Of a stretch of 64,000 nt of DNA, positions 21,125 to 32,387 are shown one piece after another. The translations under genes were made by a program, and so were the position numbers. The notes beneath the pieces are model-generated. The model worked only from the letters and a program-made list of their open reading frames with translations, was not told the DNA's origin and did no database searches. The stretch lies in NCBI GenBank assembly GCA_026929865.2, contig CM049396.1, forward strand, positions 39,479,001 through 39,543,000, in the 5' to 3' direction. Within the stretch, counting starts at the first letter, position 1. Each line of letters opens with the position of its first letter. Source of the DNA: Hyperoplus lanceolatus. Taxonomy: Eukaryota; Chordata; Actinopteri; Uranoscopiformes; Ammodytidae.

Positions 21125-21713
21125 TGTTACAAAGAGTCGGGTTTGTTGAAAAAACGAATACAAGATGGCTAAAGTTGCAAAATAATTGAGGTGCTTTTAT
21201 TTAAAAAAAAAGGAGTGATAAAATACAAAAACTGGACGTCCAAAGAAAATAAAACAAAGATTCAAAAGGATGGATCAAAAAGGTGTCTCCATAAACAAAA
21301 CTACCGTCACACACTGACTGACTTTCAAGACTGAGCCTCCCAGTAACAATGGCTTGCAGGCTTTTAAAGGCCTAGCCCCTCCCCTTAGCCAAACCATTCC
21401 CTTGATTCAATTAACTACCAATTAACCCAGCTTACGCTTTCGTTAACATTTATTGACTACACAACATTTTCACTGTCCCTGTATTGATCATGTCCAACGT
21501 AGACATCTTCCATACACATGTTATTTTATACATAAGCTCATCTACAATCACATGTCCCCCATGAGCCAACATCAGATGGTATCTCCCACCATCACCTGAT
21601 TCACCTGGTTGCCACCTGGGAAAAGTTGAAAATGGTAAGTATACGGGATTGAATAAACAATACTTGTGTGTGTCTTAACTAACTGTCTTAAGTGACATGG
21701 GCTTTATGTCACA
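21125..21713 (-). repeat. 5' LTR of the Gmr1-like element
   Basis: 589 bp, TGTGACATAAAG...TTTGTAACA in element orientation. It keeps 27 bp (GAGCCAACATCAGATGG region near 21562) that the other LTR lacks. A T-rich tract in plus sense (CTTTTATTTAAAA) gives an A-rich, AATAAA-like signal in element sense. Confidence 0.9.
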
Positions 21714-22128
21714 ATACGGATAGTAAATACGTCATTTATAGAGGCAGATAAATCACATGCTATACTTTAAGCTATGCATCTATCTCCAACTTGCTTCTTG
21801 TAATTACCTTGCCAGAACATGCTGCGACAGACCTGCTGTTTGATTAACCCACTTCTCATTGGATTAACATGCACGTGTATACAGAGCGGCCAAGTCTCAC
21901 GCTTTGGCCGTGAGACACACGCATATCAACCAGTTCACACGCTCACACGACACACCTCTAATTTCTCACGCAGAGAAATGAATATATATTAATATATATT
22001 TTTTTTTGGTACTTTTACTTTGAAAGTCTTATTTTGAAAAGCTAAACGGACTGAGTTCTGTGACATCCTCTTTCTGCCATGCTTTCTGCACGCGCGGTTT
22101 CTTTATAGGTCCATGGCATGGACAATCA

Positions 22129-23871
22129 TAGACATAATAAAGGATAGACGCCGCGTTGGCCTTTACTGCCTATTGGCGCTGACGAGCCGTGGGGCCGCCA
22201 TCTTGAACCGGTCAAACTCTACTCAGTGTAGTCTGTTTGGCAGGTGCAATGAACTGTCAGCGCATGTAATTAATCATATCTCATTAAATACCAAACTGAT
22301 TTTCACACGGTTTTCTTTGCTGCAAAGATCATACATGTAGCTAAGATACAGGGCACAAGTTTCGACGTGTTTTAATATTCATAGTGGGCTTAACAGTCAT
22401 AGAAGATTCTGATATGATATAAGTAACCAGACGTCCGAGATCAGAACGAGGAACATCCCCCGAAAAGGGGGAAAACGGAGACATTTCCAGTTTGACTAGC
22501 AATCTGATTGAAAAACCTAATGAGGTATCAACAAAACGGGAACAGGTAGTTTTTTCTGTTTAGCCAGGGACAGGCAACCAACAATGGGGACGTCTGGTCA
22601 CCTTTATGATATGTGATGTAGGCTATGATAGGTATTTTGCAAATCACACACTATAGACTAAATATGACAGAGAAGCAGAAACAGATAGGGGCAGTAAAGT
22701 CAGCTATTTTAATAAGTTAACAATATATGATTAGGCTATATATAAATATATTTATTCATTTACAGTGACGAGCATACACAATAAAGACAATCACAGGGAT
22801 AACATAAACAGAGAACAGACATAAAATAGGATAAAATATATTAATTTAAATGAAGTAGGCCTATACAAAATAAAAACAAGAGCAAAAATAAAATACTAAA
22901 TGAACAATGAATTCAGCTAAAACAGTTACAGTCGGATGTGTAAAATTCAGAAATCATAGATTCCAATAAACCAAGAGTAGGAAGAGCAGTCATTTGTAAG
23001 TTGCTCTGCAGAGCATTCCATGAATTAGGGGCACTACATGAAAAGGCAGTTATTCCTAAACTGGAGTTAGCTCGGGGCAATTTAGGAGGAGTAATCGAGC
23101 ATGGTACATATGAAGGGTGGATGTTTCCCATGAAGGCATTAAATATAAATAAAAACCAGTGTATATAATATCTCATTAAAAGAGAAGGACAACATGAGTG
23201 TTCATGTAAAAATATGTTTTATTTCTCTAATTTAAAACACAAGCTGGTTAGGCAATTGCCTCTTAAAAGAGGACGAGATTATTTAAAAGCAAAGTCTTCT
23301 TGGTTGTCCAATGTTCTATACTGGGGGGGAATACCAAATTCAGTCTAGTCTCGAGTTGGTTCCTCAGACACAGACAGGAAATCAATGTGTGCCTTGCAGC
23401 GCGGTAGATTTAAAAACACATTCAATACAAAACTACAGCAATCAAAATGGAAATTAAGGGAAAATCAAACAACAGTCGGAATGGTGGTTGTCGATGCCAA
23501 ACTGTGTCTCCTCAATATGTTCCCCAAGCAGAAACACATCCTCCGTTTCAATCTCCTCCCGGATGAAGTGTGTGACTCAGACGTCTGGTTACTTATATCA
23601 AAATCTTCTATGACTGTTAAGCCCACTATGAATATTGAAACACGTCGAAACTTGTGCCCTGTATCTTAGCTACATGTATGATCTTTGCAGCAAAGAAAAC
23701 CGCGTGAAAATCAGTTTGGTATTTAATGAGATATGATTAATTACATGCACTAACAGTTCATTGCACCTGCCAAACAGAATACACTAAGTGGAACGTGTGA
23801 CCGGTCCAAGATGACGCCCGCATTTCTCGCGCTCAACGCCCAATGCGGCGTCTATCCTTTATTATGTCTAT
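22129..23871. mobile_element. Fold-back element with about 300-bp inverted arms
   Basis: 22129-22435 and 23580-23871 are long inverted repeats. Outer ends are AGACATAATAAAGGATAGAC and GTCTATCCTTTATTATGTCT, and the arms are punctuated by small indels. The 1.1-kb centre contains a LINE 3' fragment on the minus strand. No target duplication was defined. Confidence 0.7.
22738..23230 (-). mobile_element. LINE 3'-end fragment
   Basis: The frame at 22913-23176 ends with FMGNIHPSY, SITPPKLPRANSSLG, ITAFSCSAPNSWNALQ and LGLLESMISEF. This resembles the extreme C-terminus that follows reverse transcriptase in several LINE clades (a P.PR...G..AFS..AP..WN.L pattern). There is no RT core. The clade is not assigned. 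Confidence 0.45.
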
Positions 23872-24829
23872 GTGGACAATATCCATGGCCGTGTGCAGCC
23901 CGTAGCCGCAGCAGCCACTTGGCAAACCACCACGGCCACGCCCCCCTGCGTTACACTACAAAACTAATAAAGGACCGCCGCCTCCCAGTCCCGCCCTTTG
24001 TTCAAATTATATGGAAAATTAATGACAACAAGGACGCCGGTATTAAATGAACAAAGAGGTAAGAACACCTTAATTCAAATCAGTCACTTCACTTGATATA
24101 TTCAAGCTTGTTTTGCATTATGTTATTGGGCTGGTTGACACACCAACACATTTTTGTTTTAAAATGTTGTCAACATTAATTGAATGAATGTATTGAGTAA
24201 CTAAGCTTAGCTGTGGGAAAAATATGTTCTGAGGAGACATCAAGTGTCATAGACTTAATATAATAATGGTGAATTGAAATTGGATAATTGGATAACCCAT
24301 ACAATGTTGAATACATATAGAATAATTACCTTTATTACAGTGTAACCAAATGTTTTAACAATAAGCTACAGGAGATATTTGAAAGCACTACACATGCATT
24401 GTAGGCTTTTCAATTAAATTTGTGTCAGCGAAACCGTGAATGTTCTCTTTTACTTTACATAAAAATGAATGCAGAAAAGGCACACATTGCTTCATAAAAA
24501 TTCACCAGAATGCAGGAAATGAAGTGTTTAATACTCAGAATTTTCTGGGGGGGACCCCAGAACCCCACTTACAATATGTCCACACCCAATGTTTAATTAA
24601 AACCTGTCCTACGACTTTGCAATTCATGAATTTGTTTATTTTAATAAGATTTTTGATGTTTTATCACATTTTCTAATTGTCTTTTATTTCTGATTTATTA
24701 TGAACAATATGTAAACTTGCTGGACACTAGCAAAAATGATTGGGTGGGAAAGAGGACACGGTTTTGGGTCCCTCGGCCAAAAAATCTCACTCCAAACTTT
24801 TGGTGAAACTTGGCAGCCCTGCGTGTATA

Positions 24830-25489
24830 GTTGATCTGAATTTTCTTCTAATCACGTAGTATGGACAAGAATGAATCATGTAATTAAGAAAAACACGATT
24901 GATTCATGTCAACTACAGTTAACCTTATTTAGCCAGGCCCCTAACTGAAAATCTCAAAGCTCACGCAGCTAAAGAAGCACGATAGTCTTCTACACCCATG
25001 AACACTAAAAAACACTAACGCTAACTAACGTTTGGGTTTCTCCTTACATTTAAATAATGTTAATGTGGACCATTTTTATCGCATTTGAAACAGGGCTGCG
25101 ACTTCGTGCTGGCACTCTCCCTCCGACACACGCGCGTCTCTCTTATTGCTGACCAATTTCAGATTTGTTTAATGTTAATCTCTTGGCATTCATGTTCATG
25201 TGCCGCAGGAAAAAAATCATTAATGAGAAATGATGTACTGTGGTGTAAATTATTAAAACCTAGCAAAGACAAAGTTAAGCTAGCTAGTGCCACTCAAAAA
25301 ATGTCTCAGAGGGGCTAGTAACTATTATTCATCACTTACAACATTGTTGAATTGAACAAATTCACGAATTACTTACATGTAAGACGAAGGTTGGCAAACG
25401 ATTCAGTGGCAAGTTCTGGTCATTGTCGGCAGTGTCCGTTAAATAACTGCATCCAGTCAAGAGCATGGAGCATGCGCAGTACAACAGTT
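24830..25489. other. No gene seen
   Basis: 24830-24912 continues the target sequence of the hAT element. The remainder has short frames only. Confidence 0.4.
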
Positions 25490-25618
25490 GTTGGTTTGAT
25501 TAACCCACTTCTCATTGGATTAACATGCACGTTTATAGTTGATCTGAATTGTCTTCTAATCAGGTATTATGGACAAGAATAAATCATGTAATGAGGAAAA
25601 ACAGGATTGATTCATGTC
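25490..25618 (+). repeat. Unoccupied paralogue of the hAT insertion site
   Basis: GATTAACCCACTTCTCATTG and the following ATTAACATGCACG match 21842-21875. Without interruption it then continues TATAGTTGATCTGAAT and GGACAAGAAT, matching 24826-24912. It therefore equals the two flanks of the 21882-24821 element joined through a single target copy (CGTTTATA here versus CGTGTATA). Confidence 0.85.
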
Positions 25619-26118
25619 ATCTAAACATATTCCTAGTTAGCTAATCAAACACATGCCCTAGTTCATTTTTTTGAGTGCACTTACAGTATAAAGTGGGCCC
25701 ATGCAGGTTTTTACTATGTCACAGGATAAGTAAGAATAGGGAAAACACAGTAATGCTTTGTCATCCTGTCACAGTGCCTCTGTATAGATGCCTCTATACA
25801 ATTTAGAGGATAGGCAAGTAAATAGGGTAAACATTGACCAGGTACTTTAAAACATAACACAGGCCAGCAACAACTATGTAATGCAAATTAACTAGAGAAA
25901 AACTCATACTCAAGTACAGTACTTACAAGGTTAGGTCTCCCAAATTGTAAAACACATTTACCACCAAAAACATTGTGGTTTGTACTGATAGAGATAGTTT
26001 TGGTTTTGTTTGTTGAGATTGCAGAGGTTATGCTTTAATGTGTGGTGCTTACAGAGAAAGCATCAACAATAATAACATTTTGAAAGCCCCACAGGGACTT
26101 CTCTTTCAAGAAACAATT
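25619..26118. other. No gene seen
   Basis: AT-rich spacer before the Harbinger left end. Confidence 0.4.
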
Positions 26119-26342
26119 GCCGTTTCTCAATTCCAAGTACGCAAAGTTCGGACTTGTGGACTTCGAACTTGCCAAGTCCGAACTTCCAAGTCCAGACTTC
26201 CGAGAACGGGAGCACGCACCTGCAATTGGAACGGCAGCGGACTCGATGGCGTCATCACCTCGGCTCGTTAACTGTGCTACAGAGCTGGGATGCGGTGGAG
26301 ACGAGCCCTCCTCAGTTGTCTATCTCACGTCGTATGTGTTTT

Positions 26343-26604
26343 TGTTACGTTAGACATTCTTTCAGCAGTCTGTCGCGTAGTTACAGTCATCCAAAGTGGC
26401 TAGCTAACACCATCTAGTGGCTAATATTCACTGAGAGAAAACACACAGCCGCCATCATCACTTTGGTCTGGGATTCAACTGAACGTTTATTCTGCGCATG
26501 CTCACATGACATTAGCAGTGCACGCAGGCACGCACGCTGACGTAATGACGTCCCTGAGTAGGCTATTTAACATGACTTTGCACCATTCAGTATTATGCTC
26601 AACA
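26343..26604 (-). repeat. 3' LTR of the Copia element
   Basis: 262 bp, TGTTGAGCATAAT...AACGTAACA in element sense. It differs from the other LTR at 26348, 26372 and one site near 26575. Confidence 0.95.
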
Positions 26605-26732
26605 CTCCCAATCAAAGACATGTGTATAGCTCTCTCTAATAGTAAAACACAAATGTACAGAACTCCAAAATAATCATTTGGCTTATTGACAGTGTTAATA
26701 ACCAAATAAAACATTACATCTGTCAGTACACT

Positions 26733-27880
26733 TCACTCTCCAAACAAATACCTCTTGAACTTGTCAAGCTTAGCCTTCACCACTGGTTTGGTAAGGATAT
26801 CAGCTACCATGTCTGCAGTAGGGCAGTATTCTATAGCTATTTTCCCTTCTGTGTGTGCAGACCTTATAAAGTGATACTTTATATCTACAGGTTTACTTCT
26901 CTGTCGACATACTGGGTTATTTGATAAAGCTATCGCCCCCTGGTTGTCCTCGTATACCTTTACTGGTACATGCTGGTTGCTGCTGTCTATTCCTTTAAGT
27001 AGTTGTACAAGGTAAATACTCTCCTGAGTAGTGGCTGCTAGTGCCATATACTCAGCTTCGCAGGTTGACAGTGCCACTGTAGGCTGTTTCCTACTTTTCC
27101 AAGATATAGCTGGACCATTTTCAGTTAAGCTGAAGCATTATCCAGTTGTGCTTCTCCTGTCATTTTGATCAGCTGCCCAATCAGCATCACTATATCCCTC
27201 AAGGTGTAGGTTTGCTTCCCTTTTCTTGTAGTGTAGTTCCTGGTCTATAGTACCCTTTAAGTACCTGAGTAGGTGTTTTGCTGTAGCCCAATGTTGTTGT
27301 TTTGGTTCTGCTAGGTATTGTGATAATTTGCTCACCACCCAGCTCAGATCGGGTCTAGTACATGTCATAATGTATATCAAGCTACCTACTATCTCCCTGT
27401 AGCCTGTTGAGTCAATGACTTCACCCTCAGTGTCAACGTTTAACTTCTGCTCACATGGGGTTGATCTTGGTTTGCATTTAGACATTCCAAACCTAGTCAA
27501 CATCTTCTTTGTGTCTCTTTTGAGTCATTTTGATCTCTCCTTTGCTCTGTTTAAAATCGATACCCAGGAAGTGTTTAAGTGGACCCATATCCTTCATCTT
27601 AAACCTTCTCTTCAACATCACTGAGTGAGGTGTTGTTACTTGCTGCTATGAGTAAGTCATCTACCCATACTAACAGTATCACTTTCTCGTTCTCAGATTC
27701 TCTGCTGTAGACACAATGATCAGCATCATTTTGTACAAAACCATTTTCTGTAAGGTGATCATGTAGTAACATGTTCCAGTTGCGCCCGGACTGTTTTAAA
27801 CCATACAGTGACTTGTTGAGTTTACATACCAAGTGTTCTCCTGTTTTTGACTTGATTTCAAAACCTTCCGGTTGTTCCAT
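26733..27880 (-). pseudogene. Copia RT second half and RNase H, interrupted
   Basis: 27880-27599 holds CKLNKSLYGLKQSGRNW and the catalytic LLVWVDDLLIAA. After a frameshift near 27603 the next frame reads KMKDMGPLKHFLGIDF. A second shift near 27500 leads to FGMSKCKPRSTPCE, TRPDLSWVVSKLSQYL, LLRYLKGT and SDADWAADQNDRRSTTG. A TAA (where Tyr would fit, STTG-CFSL) precedes ALSTCEAEYMALAATTQE, the RNase H block, and the protein ends near 26733. All expected blocks are present in order. Confidence 0.9.
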
Positions 27881-30738
27881 CTATACCTCACAGTCCATCG
27901 GAGCATGGAGGAAAGCAGTCTTCACATCCATTTGATGTAGGAGGAGATCTTCTTGTACAGCCACCTGCATCAATGCTCGGACAGAGGTCATGTTGGCTGT
28001 CGGTGAAAAAGTCTCTTTATAGTCAATCCCTTCCACTTGACCATAACCCTTTGCGACATATCTGGCTTTACACGTTTCAGATCCATCTGAGCTCTCTTTT
28101 ACCGCATATACCCAGCGACCTCCCACTGCTTGCTTGCCCCGTGGCAGTGGGGTCAGAGTAAAAGTCTCATTTTCTGTTAAAGAGTTCATCTCCTCTTCCA
28201 TCGCGTCAGCCCACATTTTTGACTTCTTAGAGTCCATAGCCTCTCTAAGTGTTTTTGGTACACCATAAGTCACTCTGTAGAAATAATCAACATTTTCACT
28301 CTCATCATTGTTACACTCAGCTTTACACTGGTACTCCTTTAAGTGGCCTGGAGCCTTCCTTTGTATGGTAGGATACCTGCTTTCTTCCTGTTCTTTCTGA
28401 GTATTTTCTGTCTGAGTGGGACTTGTCTCAGTAGTCTCAACACTTGTCTCTTTACACCCCTTAGGCTGTTCCTGACCCTGGTTGGCTATCTTTGGTTTTG
28501 TATCTCTATAACACTCAATGTTGTCCCCCATGTTAAAATCTGTCTGAGTCTGGCTATCTGCGTTACCTTTGGTGATAAATTTTACCAGCCTATGTTTTAG
28601 GACTTTTCCTGTCTCAGGATAGTACACGTTATATGCTGGACTATATTTATCATAGCCTACAAAGATTCCCTTTGCGCACCTAGAATCCAGCTTCTTCTTA
28701 TCCTGCTTGTATGCGTAGCATTCAGAGCCAAATATTTTCATGTGAGATAGGTTAGGTGTTTTTCCTGTGAAAACACAGTAAGGTGTCTGCTCTAGTCGCT
28801 TACTGTAACACCTGTTACGGATCTGAGCTGCTGTCTGTACAGCATATGTCCATAATTGCTTTGGGAGGTTACTCTCCAATAGCATGCATCGGGACATCTC
28901 AAATAAGGTTCTCCAACCCCTCTCGGCAGTTCCGTTCTGATGAGGTGAGTAGGGTGCACTAGTCTCATGCCTTATCCCGTTACTCCTTAGTAAAGACTGG
29001 AACTCCTGCCCAGTAAACTCTGTACCGTTATCAGATCTTATGCACTTTACTTTTCCATATGGAGCCACATCTGCTATGAACTTTTCAGTAGCTTTTGTCG
29101 TGTCACTCTTTGCTTTGATAAAGTATGGAAAAATCATCCCACTGTGATCATCAGTAAATGCTATAGCATATCTGAACCCATCTTTATCTGCTGGTTCTAT
29201 TGGACCGCATAGGTCTGTATGTACTAATTCCAGTACAGTTGTAGCTTTAGCGTCTGCTTGTCTATTTCTGTTTTGGGTAAATTTGCCCTGTGTGCAAGTT
29301 TCACAATTCGTATTGGACTTGTCATGTTTCCCTTTAATGACCATCCCTTCTACCACCTTTTCTAATTTTGAAACATCATCAAAATTACAATGACCAAGTA
29401 TCTTGTGCCACGTTTGAATGTCATAACACCCGTTCACTTCATCACTGTTTTCATGTTCTACTGTGCTAAGGTAACACAGCCTACCATACACATCCATTTT
29501 GAACTTGGTACCATCTTTGTGGATCAGCCAGTCATCATTGTTCTTGAAACGGACCTCGGCTCCGTTTGCTGTCGCTGCTTTGACTGAAAAAATGTTCTGA
29601 GGAAAAGATGGGATGTAGAGTGCCTGCTTGAGCCTCGTTTTCACTTGTCGTCCCTCGCTGTCCAGCAAGTAGACTTCGGCGTCTCCCCTCATCTTCGCCA
29701 TCCCGCTCACCTTGGTTCCATCTGCAAGCTCGATAGTGTGGCCTTCTGGTCTGAAGCTCTCATCAACTGTCATGAACTTGTTGGGGTCGTTGATCATGTG
29801 TGTTGTGGCGCCGCAGTCGACCATGAGACCCTTCTTGTTTCCTCTTTTTGTCGGACAGTCACTTATTTTAAAGAAACAGAACAATGTAGGCTCTGCCTCC
29901 GTTTCTCCATCAGCTTTCTTTAGATACTCACGGTCTCGTCCTCGGCCGCGCCCTCTGCCTCGCTGTGGTGTGTCCCATTTTCGTTCTTCCCTTCTGGCTT
30001 GTAATCCATCATGACATGCCCTTGCCATGTGGCCCTTTTTACCACATGTATAACACTCGACATCAGCCAGGTTTATTTTCTTTCCTCTTCCTCTTCCACG
30101 TGCCCATGTTGCCTCGCTAGTCTTCATCACATTGTCCTCTTCTACATTTTCGTCACTCTTCCCATATTTTTCAGTGCTCTCATAACTTCGGAGTTTTGTT
30201 TTAAACTCGATGAACGTTATACTGTCATTTGTCTGGGTGATGTGCACGACGAATGGCTTGTATGAATCAGGTAGGCCCTTAACTACCATTGCTATCTGAA
30301 GCCCATCACTAATGTGCTCGTCTGCTCTTCTCAATGACGTGAATATAGTCTCTGCTCGAATAATGTAATCAGTTACCGTTTCATTGCTGGTCTTATGGAG
30401 CGAGGAAAGTTCACAGTACAAACTCATGACGCGCGGTTTGTCCTTTCCCGCGTAGTGCTCGCGAAGAATCTCCATTGCTCTTCTTCCATTACGTTTCGCG
30501 TCCCTCATTACCAATGACAAACTCTTGTTGTCTAGACATTACACCAGCTCTGCATATGCCTCACCGTTCTTGGTCTCGTCTTCCGCGAGGGCTGCTTCGT
30601 CTTCCGCGTCTATCTGCGGGTCCTCCGTGATGACTTCTCTGAGGCCGCGCAACTCCATGTGCGCGAGGAACCTCGTTTCCCATAGCTCGTAGTTTTTCTC
30701 GTCGCCGTCGAATAAAGGTCTAAACCACCTCTGGCCTG
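27881..30738 (-). pseudogene. Copia gag, protease, integrase and RT first half
   Basis: The gag N-terminal part (FDGDEKNYELWETRFLAHM) is read from about 30715. It meets a TAA at about 30541, then continues in the 879-codon frame. That frame has the zinc knuckle CYTCGKKGHMARAC, the protease motif LMVDCGATTHM, the integrase HHCC finger (HKILGHCNFDD, then CETCTQG), HTDLCGP, RSDNGTEF and PHQNGTAERGW (the catalytic acids), and RT starting with ETFSPTANMTSVRALMQVA and QMDVKTAFLHA. A TAG after DCEV closes the frame at 27881, where Tyr would fit. Frames on either side agree, so these are point changes. Confidence 0.9.
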
Positions 30739-31355
30739 CTAGCCTGGTCCAACCAGACCATCGTACTTCATTTCATTTGTACAGAAGGTCTGGAAGTGCT
30801 GTAATTGGCAAACGTTCCCTCACTTGGAGGCGGGTGTCTGTTGAAGTTTAAAACTATTGGATCTGCCCAGTGCCACTCTGGATTAGCCAACCAATCGCAT
30901 CACGTTTGGTCATCACGTGTGTCATGAGCCGGCTTTTGACGGTGCGTTCCAGTTAGACATGGAACTCGGAAATTTCCGACTTCACTACATATTGTAGTCT
31001 ATGAATCTACCGGTACCTGGCAACAGTAACTTGTTAGAGCCTAACGTTTAGTTATTTGGACGAGAAAGGTTTTAGGCGTCCATACTTTCGCGAGCAGATG
31101 CACTGGAACACAGACAGGTCGGAACTCGGAACTACCAAGTCGGAAATCTCCTTCTTCTGAGTATAAAGGAACGCAGCATTCAACTGAAACTGGAGCGCGA
31201 CTTCGACGTCATCGTTCTCAGCCACTCGCTCTGTTCGCTGATTGGACGGCTGTAGATTCTCCGGAGAATCTGGGAAATGCGCTGTACACCCAGACTGACT
31301 ACTGAAGGGAAAATGAAATTTGGTCGGAAATAGGCGGGCGGGCGGAGCCAGGCTA
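30739..31355. mobile_element. hAT-type MITE inside the Copia leader, 617 bp
   Basis: Short terminal repeats CTAGCCTGG and CCAGGCTA(C), flanked by a perfect 8-bp duplication CTGGCCTG (30731-30738, 31356-31363). It contains inner inverted GGAACTCGGAA-type segments and no coding capacity. It separates the Copia primer site from gag. Confidence 0.85.
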
Positions 31356-31366
31356 CTGGCCTGCAT

Positions 31367-31382
31367 GACTGGGCCCATAACC
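31367..31382 (-). promoter_or_regulatory. Copia primer binding site, internal tRNA-iMet (half-tRNA) type
   Basis: The minus strand directly after the 5' LTR reads GGTTATGGGCCCAGTC. Fourteen bases are complementary to the anticodon arm of initiator tRNA-Met (CTGGGCCCATAACC), not to a tRNA 3' end. This is the site used by Drosophila copia, which is primed by a tRNA-iMet 5' half. Confidence 0.85.
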
Positions 31383-31644
31383 TGTTAAGTTAGACATTCT
31401 TTCAGCAGTCTATCGCGTAGTTACAGTCATCCAAAGTGGCTAGCTAACACCATCTAGTGGCTAATATTCACTGAGAGAAAACACACAGCCGCCATCATCA
31501 CTTTGGTCTGGGATTCAACTGAACGTTTATTCTGCGCATGCTCACATGACATTAGCAGTGCACGCAGGCACGCACGCTGACGTAATGACGTCCCTGAGTA
31601 GGCTATTTAACATGGCTTTGCACCATTCAGTATTATGCTCAACA
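31383..31644 (-). repeat. 5' LTR of the Copia element
   Basis: 262 bp, the partner of 26343-26604. In element orientation GTTAAATAGCCTACTC is a possible TATA-like region. Confidence 0.95.
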
Positions 31645-31910
31645 GTTTTATTGTTATGGCTTGTTTTTAACCTTTCAATTTATCGTTTAATATTGATAAA
31701 TACACTTGACTGTAATGAGTGAATTATCATTTTACCACAGGGTGGAAAGTTGAAGCCCCTTAAAGCTACACACAACATATATAACAGGCTAAAATGTATT
31801 AAAAAAAACCTAGGCATGTAATAATTCATAGGCCCTTTACTGATCAAACAAGTAAAATGTTTAATGGATTTTTTAATTCTGATAGACTTTAACACTTCTT
31901 AGCAGACAAT

Positions 31911-31992
31911 ACATATTAAATACATAATTGCAATTGATTGTACTTAAAATATACATATTAAATACATAATTGCAATTGATTGTACTTAAAAT
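31911..31992. repeat. 42-bp tandem duplication
   Basis: ACATATTAAATACATAATTG begins both copies (31911 and 31953), which are essentially identical over 40 bases. Confidence 0.9.
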
Positions 31993-32049
31993 AAACAAAT
32001 AAGCATGGCATATACTGGTATATCTATCTATCAATAGTAAATATATATA

Positions 32050-32282
32050 GCGCCGGAAAAAATTAAGAGACCAGTCCGGATTTTTCTTAAAATTTCTTAT
32101 CTCTAAATTACTTTTTGAAAATGGTCTGAATGACAATACTTTAATTGTGAATTTGGAAGAAATGTTGTCAGTACTTTATAGTGTAAAATCAAAATGTTCA
32201 TTTTAAGCCAAACATATGCCTCTTAAAAATAAAACAAGAGACACTGAACATTTGGAGTGGTCTCTTAATTTTTTTCCAGGGC
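32050..32282. mobile_element. Tc1/mariner-type MITE, 233 bp, inverted copy
   Basis: Ends GCGCCGGAAAAAATTAAG and CTTAATTTTTTTCCAGGGC, flanked by TA. Same family and same length as 12445-12677 but in the opposite orientation. It lies within the Harbinger element. Confidence 0.85.
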
Positions 32283-32288
32283 TATATA

Positions 32289-32312
32289 TACACACACACA
32301 CACACACACACA
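32289..32312. repeat. (CA)n microsatellite
   Basis: A CA dinucleotide run immediately after the MITE. Confidence 0.9.
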
Positions 32313-32387
32313 ATAAACATAAATAATATAAATAGTAAATAACTGAATCAACAATGTTAAAAATATATTTATTATTATTTTTAGAAG

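Larger units (their letters stand above)
16082..21713 (-). mobile_element. Gmr1-like Ty3/Gypsy LTR retrotransposon, 5.6 kb
   Basis: Two near-identical LTRs flank gag, protease, integrase, RT and RNase H on the minus strand. A 4-bp ATAC duplication (16078-16081, 21714-21717; 5 bp AATAC if the last LTR base is counted) marks insertion. Integrase precedes reverse transcriptase, the inverted order known for Gmr1 from Atlantic cod, and gag carries a SCAN-type domain. It has three nonsense TGA codons and at least one frameshift, so this copy is not autonomous. Confidence 0.9.
21882..24821. mobile_element. hAT-type element, 2.9 kb, with nested insertions
   Basis: Imperfect terminal repeats CAGAGCGGCCAAGTCTCAC and GTGAAACTTGGCAGCCCTG are flanked by a perfect 8-bp duplication CGTGTATA (21874-21881, 24822-24829). 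No transposase was found. It carries the fold-back element at 22129-23871. A related unoccupied target is at 25490-25618. Confidence 0.85.
26343..31644 (-). mobile_element. Ty1/Copia LTR retrotransposon, 5.3 kb
   Basis: Two 262-bp LTRs differ at three positions by my reading. The insertion is flanked by a perfect 5-bp duplication GTTTT (26338-26342, 31645-31649). Gag, protease, integrase, RT and RNase H run on the minus strand in Copia order. Five or more disruptions break the coding region, and a hAT MITE sits in the leader. Confidence 0.95.

Noticed and set aside
31052..31378. 108-codon minus-strand ORF in the Copia leader
   Set aside because: It spans the hAT MITE inserted there and is not Copia gag.
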